From: Paraoerskovia marina DSM 21750
Lineage (GTDB): Bacteria > Actinomycetota > Actinomycetes > Actinomycetales > Cellulomonadaceae
NCBI RefSeq assembly: GCF_000701465.1
Contig: NZ_JNIY01000009.1
Location: 1 to 64,000, forward strand
Reading direction: 5' to 3'
Length of the DNA stretch: 64,000 nt
Under the pieces are notes generated by a model. The model ran no database searches and was not told the DNA's origin. It saw nothing but the letters and a program-made list of their open reading frames with translations. The translations under genes were made by a program, and so were the position numbers. Shown here piece after piece: positions 53,872 through 62,592 of this stretch (positions within the stretch are counted from its first letter, which is position 1; every line of letters begins with the position of its first letter).

Positions 53872-55353
53872 ATGGCCGGGACGCTGGCGGAGAAGGTCTG
53901 GGACGCACACCTCGTGCGTCGCGGGAGCGACGGAGCACCAGACCTGCTGTACATCGATCTGCACCTGCTGCACGAGGTGACGAGCCCGCAGGCCTTCGAG
54001 GGCCTGCGTCTGGCCGGGCGTGGGCTCCGTCGTCCGGACCTCACGATCGCGACGGAGGACCACAACACCCCGACGCTCGACATCGACCTGCCGATCGCCG
54101 ACCTCACCAGCCGCACGCAGATCGACACCCTCCGCAACAACGCGCGCGAGTTCGGCGTGCGGATCCACTCGCTCGGCGACGCCGACCAGGGCATCGTCCA
54201 CCAGGTCGGTCCGCAGCTCGGCCTGACCCAGCCCGGCCTGACGGTCGTGTGCGGCGACTCCCACACCTCGACCCACGGCGCGTTCGGTGCGCTCGCCTTC
54301 GGGATCGGCACGTCCGAGGTCGAGCACGTCATGGCCACGCAGACGCTCCCGCTGGCCCCGTTCAAGACCATGGCGATCAACGTCGACGGCGCGCTGCCCC
54401 CGGGCGCGACGAGCAAGGACATCATCCTCGCGATCATCGCCAAGATCGGTACCGGCGGCGGGCAGGGGTACGTCCTCGAGTACCGCGGCGAGGCGATCCG
54501 CAAGCTGTCGATGGAAGCCCGCATGACCATCTGCAACATGTCGATCGAGGCCGGCGCCCGCGCCGGTCTGATCGCGCCGGACGAGACGACCTTCGAGTAC
54601 CTGAAGGGCCGCCCGCACGCCCCGGAGGGTGCGGACTGGGACGCGGCGCTGGAGTACTGGAAGACGTTGCGGACGGACGACGACGCGGTCTTCGACACCG
54701 AGGTCCACCTCTCGGCGTCCGACCTCGAGCCGTTCGTCACGTGGGGTACCAACCCCGGCCAGGGGCTGCCGCTCTCGGCGAACGTCCCCGTCCCGGCCGA
54801 GATCGCGGACGAGGGCGAGCGGGTCACCGCCGAGCACGCCATCGAGTACATGGGGCTGACCGCCGGTCAGCCGCTGCGCGAGATCGCGATCGACACGGTC
54901 TTCATCGGCTCGTGCACCAACGGTCGGATCGAGGACCTGCGCTCGGTCGCCAAGGTCCTGCAGGGGCGGCGCAAGGCGGAGACGCTGCGCGTGCTCGTGG
55001 TCCCGGCCTCCGCACGCGTCCGGCTGCAGGCCGAGGCCGAGGGGCTGGACCAGATCTTTGTCGACTTCGGTGCGGAGTGGCGCAACGCGGGCTGCTCGAT
55101 GTGCCTGGGCATGAACCCCGACCAGCTGGCGCCCGGCGAACGGTCCGCCTCGACGTCGAACCGCAACTTCGAGGGGCGTCAGGGCAAGGGCGGGCGGACC
55201 CACCTCGTCTCGCCTCTCGTCGCGGCCGCGACGGCGATCCGGGGCACGCTCTCCTCGCTCGAGGACCTCGACCTGGGCGACGACGTCGACATCACGACCT
55301 TCGACGGCACGCCGCTGGCCCCGCTCGACCCGCGCGTCCCGCTGCAGGTCTGA
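53872..55353 (+). CDS. leuC: 3-isopropylmalate dehydratase large subunit
   Basis: 493 residues, an aconitase-family enzyme holding a [4Fe-4S] cluster. Cluster Cys are in [10 protein letters not shown] and the CSMCLGMN pair. [33 protein letters not shown] is the active-site region. It isomerises isopropylmalate in leucine synthesis, and also citramalate when CimA is active. An AGGAGAGGA site precedes the ATG. leuD follows 46 nt later. Confidence 0.98.
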   Translation: MAGTLAEKVWDAHLVRRGSDGAPDLLYIDLHLLHEVTSPQAFEGLRLAGRGLRRPDLTIATEDHNTPTLDIDLPIADLTSRTQIDTLRNNAREFGVRIHSLGDADQGIVHQVGPQLGLTQPGLTVVCGDSHTSTHGAFGALAFGIGTSEVEHVMATQTLPLAPFKTMAINVDGALPPGATSKDIILAIIAKIGTGGGQGYVLEYRGEAIRKLSMEARMTICNMSIEAGARAGLIAPDETTFEYLKGRPHAPEGADWDAALEYWKTLRTDDDAVFDTEVHLSASDLEPFVTWGTNPGQGLPLSANVPVPAEIADEGERVTAEHAIEYMGLTAGQPLREIAIDTVFIGSCTNGRIEDLRSVAKVLQGRRKAETLRVLVVPASARVRLQAEAEGLDQIFVDFGAEWRNAGCSMCLGMNPDQLAPGERSASTSNRNFEGRQGKGGRTHLVSPLVAAATAIRGTLSSLEDLDLGDDVDITTFDGTPLAPLDPRVPLQV

Positions 55354-55399
55354 GTCCACGCCGCCGATCGAGCACCCCTCTCACGTTCAGGAGCACCTC

Positions 55400-56035
55400 A
55401 TGGAGAAGTTCACCACCCACACCGGTGTCGGCGTCCCGCTGCGTCGGACCAACGTCGACACCGACCAGATCATCCCGGCCGTCTACCTCAAGCGCGTGAC
55501 CCGCACCGGGTTCGAGGACGCGCTCTTCGCCGCCTGGCGCGGTGACGAGTCGTTCGTGCTCAACCAGCCCGCCTACTCGAGCGGATCGGTCCTCGTCGCG
55601 GGCCCCGACTTCGGGACCGGCTCGTCCCGCGAGCATGCGGTCTGGGCGCTCAAGGACTACGGGTTCAAGGTCGTCCTCGCCTCGCGCTTCGCGGACATCT
55701 TCCGCGGCAACTCCGGCAAGCAGGGTCTGCTCGCCGGCATCGTCGCGCAGGAGGACGTCGAGCTCCTCTGGAAGATCCTGGAGACGAACCCGGGCACCGA
55801 GCTCACCGTGAACCTCGTCGAGCGGACCGTCGCGGCCGACGACGTCGTCGTGCGCTTCGAGGTCGACGACTACACCCGCTGGCGTCTGATGGAGGGCCTC
55901 GACGACATCGGCCTGACCCTCCAGCACGAGGAGGAGATCACCACGTTCGAGGCCACGCGCGCGTCGTGGCGCCCGAAGACGCTTCCCGCCAAGCACCTCC
56001 CGCCCGTCGAGATCGAGGCGGCTCGCCCCGCCTGA
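55400..56035 (+). CDS. leuD: 3-isopropylmalate dehydratase small subunit
   Basis: 211 residues, the swivelling domain that completes the LeuCD active site. [28 protein letters not shown] and [38 protein letters not shown] are diagnostic. AGGAG precedes the ATG. The operon ends with a hairpin at 56053-56089. Confidence 0.98.
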   Translation: MEKFTTHTGVGVPLRRTNVDTDQIIPAVYLKRVTRTGFEDALFAAWRGDESFVLNQPAYSSGSVLVAGPDFGTGSSREHAVWALKDYGFKVVLASRFADIFRGNSGKQGLLAGIVAQEDVELLWKILETNPGTELTVNLVERTVAADDVVVRFEVDDYTRWRLMEGLDDIGLTLQHEEEITTFEATRASWRPKTLPAKHLPPVEIEAARPA

Positions 56036-56052
56036 TCGACGCCGGTCCCGGC

Positions 56053-56089
56053 ACGAGAGGCCCGTCCGCGCTGCGGGCGGGACTCTCGT
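56053..56089 (+). terminator. Terminator of leuCD
   Basis: A long stem, ACGAGAG with CTCTCGT outside and CCCGTCCGC with GCGGGCGGG inside (one internal mismatch, one G-U), starting 18 nt after leuD. Confidence 0.75.
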
Positions 56090-56142
56090 CGTTCTGACGA
56101 CCACCCGGCTGATCGTGCTGACAGACCGTCGAGTCCGCTGGG

Positions 56143-56148
56143 TACACT
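56143..56148 (+). promoter_or_regulatory. -10 box of the copper cluster (leaderless start)
   Basis: TACACT, 7 nt before the GTG start codon at 56156. No CsoR-type palindrome is seen here. Confidence 0.5.
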
Positions 56149-56155
56149 CACTCCC

Positions 56156-56758
56156 GTGCTGACCGAACAGACGACGAACGGCGCTCGCGCGCTCGCGATC
56201 TCGTCGACCGTTCTGGCAGCCGGGACCGGGGCTCACGTCATGGGTGGCGGGGCGCTCCCGTCGCTCCTGGCGCTGGCCGCGCTCGCGTCCTTGACCCTCG
56301 CCGTCGCGAGTGCGCTCGCGCGCCTGAGGCCGCGTCTCGCAGTTCTCGGTCCGGTCATGGTCGCATCGCAGTACGCGCTGCACCACGCGTTCATGTACCT
56401 CGGGACGGGGAGCACGAGCTCCGCGACGGGCGCTGATCACGCGCACCACGGGGCGACCGTGGACCTCGGGACGATGACCGCGACGGCCGCCGGGCACGAC
56501 CACTCCACGTCCGCCCTCATGACGGTCACGCACGCGGTTGCCGCGCTCGTCGCCGCTCTTCTCATCACCTCCAGCGACCGAGCGGGGCGCGCCGCCGCAC
56601 GATGGTGGAGCGCGCTCGTCCCGGCGGTGCCCGCGGTCTCTCCTCTACCGACACGACTCCGCGCGGTTCTCCCGCGCGGTCCGCAGGTGCCCGCGCTCAC
56701 CCCTGCCTTCCGCCGCTGCGTGCAACGCAGAGGGCCCCCGGAGCTCCACGCCGCCTGA
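56156..56758 (+). CDS. His-rich membrane protein upstream of the PCuAC and DyP genes
   Basis: 200 residues with four hydrophobic segments (about 12-32, 35-55, 62-82 and 118-140). The long outside loop between segments 3 and 4 carries His/Asp-rich stretches (GADHAHHGA and AGHDHSTS) suited to metal binding, and HHAFMYL lies in segment 3. The C-terminus is basic and Pro-rich. I do not recognise a named family. Its place before a periplasmic copper chaperone and a DyP peroxidase suggests a copper-handling role. Confidence 0.72.
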   Translation: MLTEQTTNGARALAISSTVLAAGTGAHVMGGGALPSLLALAALASLTLAVASALARLRPRLAVLGPVMVASQYALHHAFMYLGTGSTSSATGADHAHHGATVDLGTMTATAAGHDHSTSALMTVTHAVAALVAALLITSSDRAGRAAARWWSALVPAVPAVSPLPTRLRAVLPRGPQVPALTPAFRRCVQRRGPPELHAA

Positions 56759-56838
56759 CCACGTCGGGCACGTCTCGCCCGCACCAGCGTGGGCGCATCG
56801 AGTCTTCTGGAACCCCTCTGACCACATGGAGCATGACT

Positions 56839-57459
56839 ATGTCTCGCACGACCCTGAACAACCGCACCAGCACGACCTCCCGCAGCCTGGCCGTCGTCGG
56901 TCTCGTCGCCGCCGCCGGACTGCTCGCCGGCTGCGCCGACGACGGCGCGGACGCCGCGGCGTCGGACGCGGAGACGGCCACCACCGCCGAGGCCGACGCG
57001 CTCACCGTCACGGACCCCTGGACCAAGGCCACGGACACCGGCATGACGGCGGCGTTCGGAGAGATCGAGAACGACGGTGACGCCGACGTCCGCATCGTCT
57101 CCGCCACGACCGACGCCAGTCCCACCGCCGAGCTGCACACCATGGCCGAGGGGGAGGACGGCGACATGGTGATGACCGAGGTCGAGGACGGGTTCCTCGT
57201 CCCGGCCGGAGGCTCGATCACGCTCGAGCCGGGCGGGGACCACGTCATGATCATGGGTGTCACCGAGGCGATCGAGCCGGGTGCCAACGTCAACGTCACC
57301 CTCACGCTCGACGACGGCTCGACCCTCGACGTCGTCGCGCCGGCCCGGTCGTACTCGGGCGCCAACGAGTCGTACGGCGAGGACTCGGGCGACGACGCGG
57401 ACATGGACCACGGCGACATGGACCACGGCGACATGGACATGGACGCCGACGCATCATGA
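56839..57459 (+). CDS. PCuAC-type periplasmic copper chaperone lipoprotein
   Basis: 206 residues. A lipoprotein signal ends at LLAGC, then an acidic linker and a PCuAC (DUF461) cupredoxin-like domain. The copper ligands follow the His-x-Met ... Met ... His-x-Met pattern: ELHTMAEGEDGDMVM and GGDHVMIMG. A C-terminal Met/His/Asp tail (two DMDHGDM-type repeats) may bind more copper. The ATG at 56839 is chosen for the GGAG 7 nt upstream. It overlaps the DyP gene by ATGA. Confidence 0.92.
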   Translation: MSRTTLNNRTSTTSRSLAVVGLVAAAGLLAGCADDGADAAASDAETATTAEADALTVTDPWTKATDTGMTAAFGEIENDGDADVRIVSATTDASPTAELHTMAEGEDGDMVMTEVEDGFLVPAGGSITLEPGGDHVMIMGVTEAIEPGANVNVTLTLDDGSTLDVVAPARSYSGANESYGEDSGDDADMDHGDMDHGDMDMDADAS

Positions 57460-58667
57460 GCCGGGAAGGACTGAACCGTCGGTCCTTCCTCACGGGTGGC
57501 GCCGCCGCGATCGGCGGCGCCGCCCTGGCGCTGGGTGGACGGGCCGTCTGGGACGAGGAACCCGTCCCGATGCCCGCGCCCGACGCCGTCGGGCAGGCCA
57601 CCGAGGAGTTTCGCGGAATCCGCCAGGCCGGAGTGTCGACACGACCCCAGGCCTTCGCGTCGTTCGTCGCGCTGGACCTGAGGTCGGACGTCGACCACGA
57701 CGCACTCGTCCGGCTCATGAGGATCTGGACAGATGACATCGAGCGGCTCTCGCAGGGTCGCGCTCCGCTCGCCGACACCGAGCCCGAGCTCGGTGCGGTC
57801 CCGGCACGGCTCACGGTCACGGTCGGCTACGGCCCGGCGGTCTTCCGCGCCGCGGGGCTCGAACGGCTCGCGCCCGCCTGGTTGCGCCCGCTGCCGGCGT
57901 TCACCGTCGACCGGCTCGAGGATCGTTGGAACGACGGCGACGTCATCCTTCAGGTCTGCGCCGACGACGAGACAACCGTCGCCCACGCGGTGCGGCTCCT
58001 GGTCAAGGACGCACGCACGTTCGTCACCGTCCGGTGGTTGCAGCGCGGGTTCCGGAGCACCCCGGGGAGCACGCCCCCGGGGACCACGATGCGCAACCTC
58101 ATGGGTCAGGTCGACGGGACGAGGAACCCTGACCTGGGCGTCGAGCCCGGGCTCGTGTGGCAGCCGGACGGTGCCTCGGACGCACTCGCGGGCAGCACCT
58201 CGCTCGTCGTCCGCCGGATCGCGATGAACCTCGACACCTGGGACGAGCTGGACCGCGACGGTCGTGAGAAGGCCGTCGGCCGGCGTCTCGACACGGGAGC
58301 GCCGCTGACCGGGAGCAAGGAGCACGACGTCCCGGACCTCGACGCCGTCGACGCGAACGGTCTCACCGTCATCGCCCCGTTCGCCCATGTACGACGGGCG
58401 CGAGACGACGAGCACCCCGAACAGCGGTTCCTCCGCCGGGGGTACAACTACGACGAGGCCCCGGCACCGGGCGAGCTGTCGTCGTCGGGACTGATCTTCG
58501 CCACCTACCAGGCGGACGTGGACACCCAGTTCATACCCATCCAACGGCGGCTCGACGAGCTCGACCTGCTCAACGAGTGGACCACCCCGATCGGCTCGGC
58601 CGTCTTCTTCGTCCCCGGCGGCGCGCGGGCGGGTGAGTATCTCGGGCAGCGGCTCCTCGAGTCGTAG
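57456..58667 (+). CDS. Tat-exported DyP-type heme peroxidase
   Basis: 403 residues. The Tat signal is NRRSFLTGGAAAIGG. The DyP signature GxxDG is in MGQVDGTRNPD (distal Asp), the proximal His is in VIAPFAHVRRA, and an Arg-rich RFLRRGYNYDE block follows. It is like EfeB or Streptomyces DtpA. Coupling with a PCuAC gene recalls the Streptomyces DtpA/ECuC locus, where the peroxidase works with copper-dependent maturation of an oxidase. That role is inference here. Confidence 0.94.
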   Translation: MSREGLNRRSFLTGGAAAIGGAALALGGRAVWDEEPVPMPAPDAVGQATEEFRGIRQAGVSTRPQAFASFVALDLRSDVDHDALVRLMRIWTDDIERLSQGRAPLADTEPELGAVPARLTVTVGYGPAVFRAAGLERLAPAWLRPLPAFTVDRLEDRWNDGDVILQVCADDETTVAHAVRLLVKDARTFVTVRWLQRGFRSTPGSTPPGTTMRNLMGQVDGTRNPDLGVEPGLVWQPDGASDALAGSTSLVVRRIAMNLDTWDELDRDGREKAVGRRLDTGAPLTGSKEHDVPDLDAVDANGLTVIAPFAHVRRARDDEHPEQRFLRRGYNYDEAPAPGELSSSGLIFATYQADVDTQFIPIQRRLDELDLLNEWTTPIGSAVFFVPGGARAGEYLGQRLLES

Positions 58668-58700
58668 GCCGCGTACGAGGCCCCCGGCGCTCGAGGCGTG

Positions 58701-58706
58701 GATAAT
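58701..58706 (+). promoter_or_regulatory. -10 box candidate of murA
   Basis: GATAAT directly preceded by TG, 36 nt before the murA ATG. GAGGACAGG lies just before the start codon. No clear -35. Confidence 0.45.
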
Positions 58707-58742
58707 CGTCCGAGTCACACACCCGATCGATGAGGACAGGTC

Positions 58743-60065
58743 ATGAGCGACGTGCTGTACGTAGACGGCGGGACACCGCTGAACGGGTCGATCCGGGTGC
58801 GGGGGGCGAAGAACTTCGTCTCGAAGGCGATGGTGGCCGCGCTGCTGGGGGAGTCGCCGAGCGAGCTGCGGAACGTCCCGGACATCCGTGACGTCGCCGT
58901 CGTGACCGGTCTGCTGTCCCTGCACGGGGTGAAGGTGGATGCGGACTCGGAGGCCGGCACGTTGTCGATGGACCCGACGGACGTCGAGTCCGCGCACGTG
59001 GCCGACATCGACGCGCACGCCGGGGCGAGCCGTATCCCGATCCTGTTCTGCGGGCCGTTGCTGCACCGTCTGGGCGAGGCGTTCATCCCCGACCTGGGCG
59101 GATGTCGCATCGGCGACCGGCCGATCGACTACCACCTGGAGATCCTGCGGCAGTTCGGTGCCGTCGTGGAGAAGCGGGAGGCGGGGATCCACATCACCGC
59201 TCCGCAGCGTCTGCGGGGCACCAAGATCTCGCTGCCGTACCCCTCGGTGGGGGCGACCGAGCAGCTGTTGCTGACGGCCGTGCGCGCCGAGGGCGTGACC
59301 GAGCTGTCGAACGCCGCGATCGAGCCCGAGATCATGGACCTGATCGCCGTGCTGCAGAAGATGGGCGCGATCATCTCGGTGGACACCGACCGCGTCATCC
59401 GGATCGAGGGGGTCGACCGGCTCGAGGGCTACCGCCACACCGCGCTGGGTGACCGGATCGAGGCGGCGTCGTGGGCGTCGGCCGCGCTGGCCACCGGTGG
59501 TGACGTGTTCGTCGCGGGAGTCGGGCAGCCGGGGATGATGACGTTCCTCAACGTGTTCCGGAAGGTCGGCGGGCAGTTCGACGTCCGCGACGACGGGATC
59601 CGGTTCTGGCACCCGGGAGGCCGGCTGCGGTCGATCGTGCTGGAGACCGAGGTGCACCCGGGTTTCATGACCGACTGGCAGCAGCCCCTCGTCGTCGCCC
59701 TGACCCAGGCGACCGGCGTGTCGATCGTGCACGAGACGGTCTACGAGAACCGGTTCGGCTTCACCGAGGCGCTGCGCGGGATGGGCGCCACGATCCAGGT
59801 GTACCGCGAGTGCCTCGGCGGAGGGACCTGCCGGTTCGGGCAGCGGAACTTCAAGCACTCGGCCGTCGTCTCGGGTCCGACGCCGCTGCACGCCGCGGAC
59901 ATCGAGGTTCCCGACCTGCGGGGCGGCTTCTCGCACCTGATCGCTGCCCTGGCGGCGACCGGTACCTCCACCGTGCGCGGGATCGACCTGATCGACCGCG
60001 GGTACGAGCACTTCCAGGACAAGCTCGAGGCGCTCGGCGCCAACGTCTCCCGCGGCAGCCTGTAG
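58743..60065 (+). CDS. murA: UDP-N-acetylglucosamine 1-carboxyvinyltransferase
   Basis: 440 residues. First committed step of peptidoglycan synthesis and the fosfomycin target. The catalytic Cys is present in GGCRIGDRPIDYHL (some actinobacteria carry Asp there, giving fosfomycin resistance). RGAKNFVSKAMVAALLG and PYPSVGATEQLLLTAV are conserved. The product joins the plsC-like and gpsA genes downstream, and the plsC-like gene starts 11 nt after its stop. Confidence 0.96.
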   Translation: MSDVLYVDGGTPLNGSIRVRGAKNFVSKAMVAALLGESPSELRNVPDIRDVAVVTGLLSLHGVKVDADSEAGTLSMDPTDVESAHVADIDAHAGASRIPILFCGPLLHRLGEAFIPDLGGCRIGDRPIDYHLEILRQFGAVVEKREAGIHITAPQRLRGTKISLPYPSVGATEQLLLTAVRAEGVTELSNAAIEPEIMDLIAVLQKMGAIISVDTDRVIRIEGVDRLEGYRHTALGDRIEAASWASAALATGGDVFVAGVGQPGMMTFLNVFRKVGGQFDVRDDGIRFWHPGGRLRSIVLETEVHPGFMTDWQQPLVVALTQATGVSIVHETVYENRFGFTEALRGMGATIQVYRECLGGGTCRFGQRNFKHSAVVSGPTPLHAADIEVPDLRGGFSHLIAALAATGTSTVRGIDLIDRGYEHFQDKLEALGANVSRGSL

Positions 60066-60068
60066 GCT
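60063..60068 (+). promoter_or_regulatory. -10 box overlapping the murA stop (for the plsC-like gene)
   Basis: TAGGCT overlaps the murA stop codon and lies 8 nt before the GTG at 60077. It could give the downstream genes an independent, leaderless transcript. Confidence 0.45.
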
Positions 60069-60076
60069 CTGCGCCC

Positions 60077-60799
60077 GTGACTTCCGCCCGCCCCGTGAAC
60101 CGCACGTACCGTGCGGCAGCGGTGTTCCTGCGTCCGATCCTGTCGTCCATGACCCGCCGCGACTGGCAGGGCTCGGAGCACCTCGCCGGGTCCGACGGCG
60201 TGATCGTGGCCGCGAACCACGTGACGCAGTTCGACCCGCTCACCCTGGCCCACTTCCTCTACGACCAGGGCCGCGCCCCGGCGATCATGGCCAAGCACTC
60301 CCTGTGGGACGTGCCGGTGCTGGGCACGATCCTGACGAACACCGGGATGATCCCGGTCCGCCGCGGATCCTCTGCCGCGTTGGAGTCGTTGGAGACGGCA
60401 TCCGACCGCCTGGCGGAGGGCCGGTGCGTCGCGGTCTTCCCCGAGGGGACGGTCACCCGTGACCCCGACCTGTGGCCCATGGTCGGCAAGACCGGGACGG
60501 CGCGCCTCGCGCTGATGTCGGGAGCGCCCGTGGTTCCCGTCGCGCAGTTCGGCGCGCACCAGATCCTTCCGGCGTACTCCAAGAAGTTCCGGCCCTTTCC
60601 GCGCAAGGACGTCTCCGTCCACGCGGGGCCGCCCGTGGACCTGGACGACCTGCGCGACCGGCCGGTGGACGGTCTCGTCCTGAAGGACGCCACGGCCCGC
60701 ATCATGAAGGCCATCACCGACCTGGAGGCAGGCATCCGCGGTGAGACGCCCCCCGAACCATTCGACCCGCGCGCGGCGCGTTCCACGGAGGACAGATGA
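60077..60799 (+). CDS. 1-acyl-sn-glycerol-3-phosphate acyltransferase family protein
   Basis: 240 residues. The catalytic HX4D motif is NHVTQFD, the acyl-acceptor block is FPEGTVTRD, and IPVRRG is conserved, all PlsC-like. It makes phosphatidic acid or acylates a related lipid. Starts with GTG. Its last codons overlap gpsA by ATGA. With gpsA it links to glycerophospholipid synthesis. Confidence 0.93.
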   Translation: MTSARPVNRTYRAAAVFLRPILSSMTRRDWQGSEHLAGSDGVIVAANHVTQFDPLTLAHFLYDQGRAPAIMAKHSLWDVPVLGTILTNTGMIPVRRGSSAALESLETASDRLAEGRCVAVFPEGTVTRDPDLWPMVGKTGTARLALMSGAPVVPVAQFGAHQILPAYSKKFRPFPRKDVSVHAGPPVDLDDLRDRPVDGLVLKDATARIMKAITDLEAGIRGETPPEPFDPRAARSTEDR

Positions 60800-61812
60800 C
60801 GACGACGGTAGCGGTACTCGGTGCGGGCAGCTGGGGGACGACGTTCGCGGCCGTGCTCGCGGACGCGGGCTGCGACGTCCGGCTCTGGGGTCGTGACGAG
60901 ACCACCGTCGCCGAGATCAACGCCGAGCGACGGAACACGCGCCGGCTGCCGGGCGTCGATCTCCCGCAGGGGATCCACGCGACCACCGACGTCGTCGCGG
61001 CCCTCGCGGACGCCTCGATCGTCGTCATCGCGATCCCGTCCCAGTCGGCCCGTGCCACGCTGACGCCGCTCGCCGAGCACGTCGCCGAGGGCGCCGTCGC
61101 CGTGTCGTTGATGAAGGGCGTCGAGCTCGGCACGGACCTGCGGATGAGCGAGGTGGTGGCCGAGGCCCTGCAGATCTCCGCCGAGCGCGTCGCGGTCGTC
61201 TCCGGGCCGAACCTGGCACGCGAGATCGCGGACCACCAGCCCACGGCCACGGTCGTGGCGGCGCCGGACCCTGCGGTGGCGCGGGTCGTCGCGGACGCGT
61301 GCACGACGGCGTACTTCCGCCCGTACACCAACGCCGACGTCATCGGTGTCGAGCTCTGCGGCGCCGTGAAGAACGTGATCGCGCTCGCCGTCGGCATGGC
61401 CCAGGGGCGTGGTTTCGGGTTCAACACGACCGCCACGGTCATCACGCGCGGCCTCGTGGAGATCACCCGCCTGGGCAAGGCCCTGGGCGCCGACGAGCGG
61501 ACCTTCGCCGGACTCGCCGGCATGGGAGACCTCGTCGCGACCTGCTCGAGCCCGCTCTCGCGCAACCACACCCTCGGCAAGAACATCGGTCGGGGAATGA
61601 CGCTCGCGGAGGCGGTCGAGGCCACCGGTGGCACCGCGGAGGGCGTGAAGTCCTGCCGGTCCGTCCTGGAGCTCGCCACGAAGACAGGGATCGAGATGCC
61701 CATCGTCGAGGGCGTGGCAGCGGTTCTCGGCGACGGACTCGGCGTCGACGAGATGGCGCGGGCACTGCTCTCTCGCCCGCAGAAGGACGAGACGACCGAC
61801 ACCCGCGCCTGA
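60796..61812 (+). CDS. gpsA: NAD(P)-dependent glycerol-3-phosphate dehydrogenase
   Basis: 338 residues. The Rossmann motif is VLGAGSWGTTFAAVLA. The catalytic Lys is in LCGAVKNVIALAVGMAQG, and TCSSPLSRNHTLGKNIG is conserved. It supplies sn-glycerol-3-phosphate for phospholipids. The order murA, plsC-like, gpsA, (ddl) is a conserved actinobacterial arrangement. Confidence 0.97.
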   Translation: MTTTVAVLGAGSWGTTFAAVLADAGCDVRLWGRDETTVAEINAERRNTRRLPGVDLPQGIHATTDVVAALADASIVVIAIPSQSARATLTPLAEHVAEGAVAVSLMKGVELGTDLRMSEVVAEALQISAERVAVVSGPNLAREIADHQPTATVVAAPDPAVARVVADACTTAYFRPYTNADVIGVELCGAVKNVIALAVGMAQGRGFGFNTTATVITRGLVEITRLGKALGADERTFAGLAGMGDLVATCSSPLSRNHTLGKNIGRGMTLAEAVEATGGTAEGVKSCRSVLELATKTGIEMPIVEGVAAVLGDGLGVDEMARALLSRPQKDETTDTRA

Positions 61813-61819
61813 GGGGCGG

Positions 61820-62497
61820 TCAGCCGTCCCGCAGGTCGATCACCACCCGGGTCGGGTCCTCGAGGGAGAACACCCGGAACGGCACCTCGGCGTCGACGCC
61901 GACGAACACCTGCGTCTGGCCCTCGAAGATGTGGTCGTAGCGCACCTCCTCGAGGACGGCCGTCCCGGCGGCCGCGACCCGGTCGGGGCCTGGATACTCC
62001 TCCTGACCTGAGTCCATCGGGTAGGCCGAGCCGGTCACGGTGACCTGCAGGATCGCCTCGCCCTCGACGTCGAGCTCGACACCGCTGCCGTCCTGGACGG
62101 CGCTGTCGACGTACTCGGCGCGCCAACCCGGGGTTCCGGTACCGCCGAGGTCGAGGACGACGCGGTCGTATCCGTCGTGGACGCCGACACGGATGTCCGT
62201 CACGGTGAGGGCGGCGTCACCGCTCGCGTCGCTCGTGTCGACCGCCGTCGTCGCAGGGAACGGGACGTCGGAGTCGTCGTCCTCGGTCGTCGCGTCGTCG
62301 GTCGGCGCGTCCTGCTCGGTCTCGTCCGCGTCCTGGGTCGTCGGCGCGGGCTCCGTGTCCTCGGCGACCGACGACGTGGCGGTGCCCGTCGCGGTCGGTT
62401 CGGGCGCGGCCTGGTCGTCGGAGCATCCCGAGGCCGCCAGCACGGCACCGGTCAGGGCGACGGCGGCGGCGAGTCGGGCCGTTCGTCGGTGGTGCAC
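61820..62497 (-). CDS. AMIN-like domain lipoprotein
   Basis: 225 residues. A lipoprotein signal ends at LAASGC, followed by a long acidic Thr/Asp/Glu linker (about residues 30-90). The C-terminal domain (LTVTDIRVGVHDGYDRVVLDLGGTG ... VRYDHIFEGQTQVFVGVDAEVPFRVFSLEDPTRVVIDL) resembles the AMIN-like fold of secreted actinobacterial proteins and may bind the cell wall. GTG start after AGGGA. Convergent with gpsA. Confidence 0.83.
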   Translation of the reverse strand: MHHRRTARLAAAVALTGAVLAASGCSDDQAAPEPTATGTATSSVAEDTEPAPTTQDADETEQDAPTDDATTEDDDSDVPFPATTAVDTSDASGDAALTVTDIRVGVHDGYDRVVLDLGGTGTPGWRAEYVDSAVQDGSGVELDVEGEAILQVTVTGSAYPMDSGQEEYPGPDRVAAAGTAVLEEVRYDHIFEGQTQVFVGVDAEVPFRVFSLEDPTRVVIDLRDG

Positions 62498-62592
62498 GGG
62501 TGTCCCTTCGCGGCAGTTTGTCGGGATCGGTCTGCCGGCAGGGTCCCAGCATGCCCGGCTTCTCGATGTTCTGCCTGTCGCTCGTCGCCCAG

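Noticed and set aside
53770-53872. Possible leucine leader peptide before leuC (ATG CTA GCC GGG CTT)
   Set aside because: Only two Leu codons, no run, no stop before leuC in a short distance and no T-run terminator, unlike the ilvB and cimA leaders.
56697-60011. Very long minus-strand open frame (about 1100 codons) opposite the copper cluster and murA
   Set aside because: It is antisense to four well-supported genes and its translation is Arg/Asp/Val-rich low complexity, as expected for shadow frames in GC-rich DNA.
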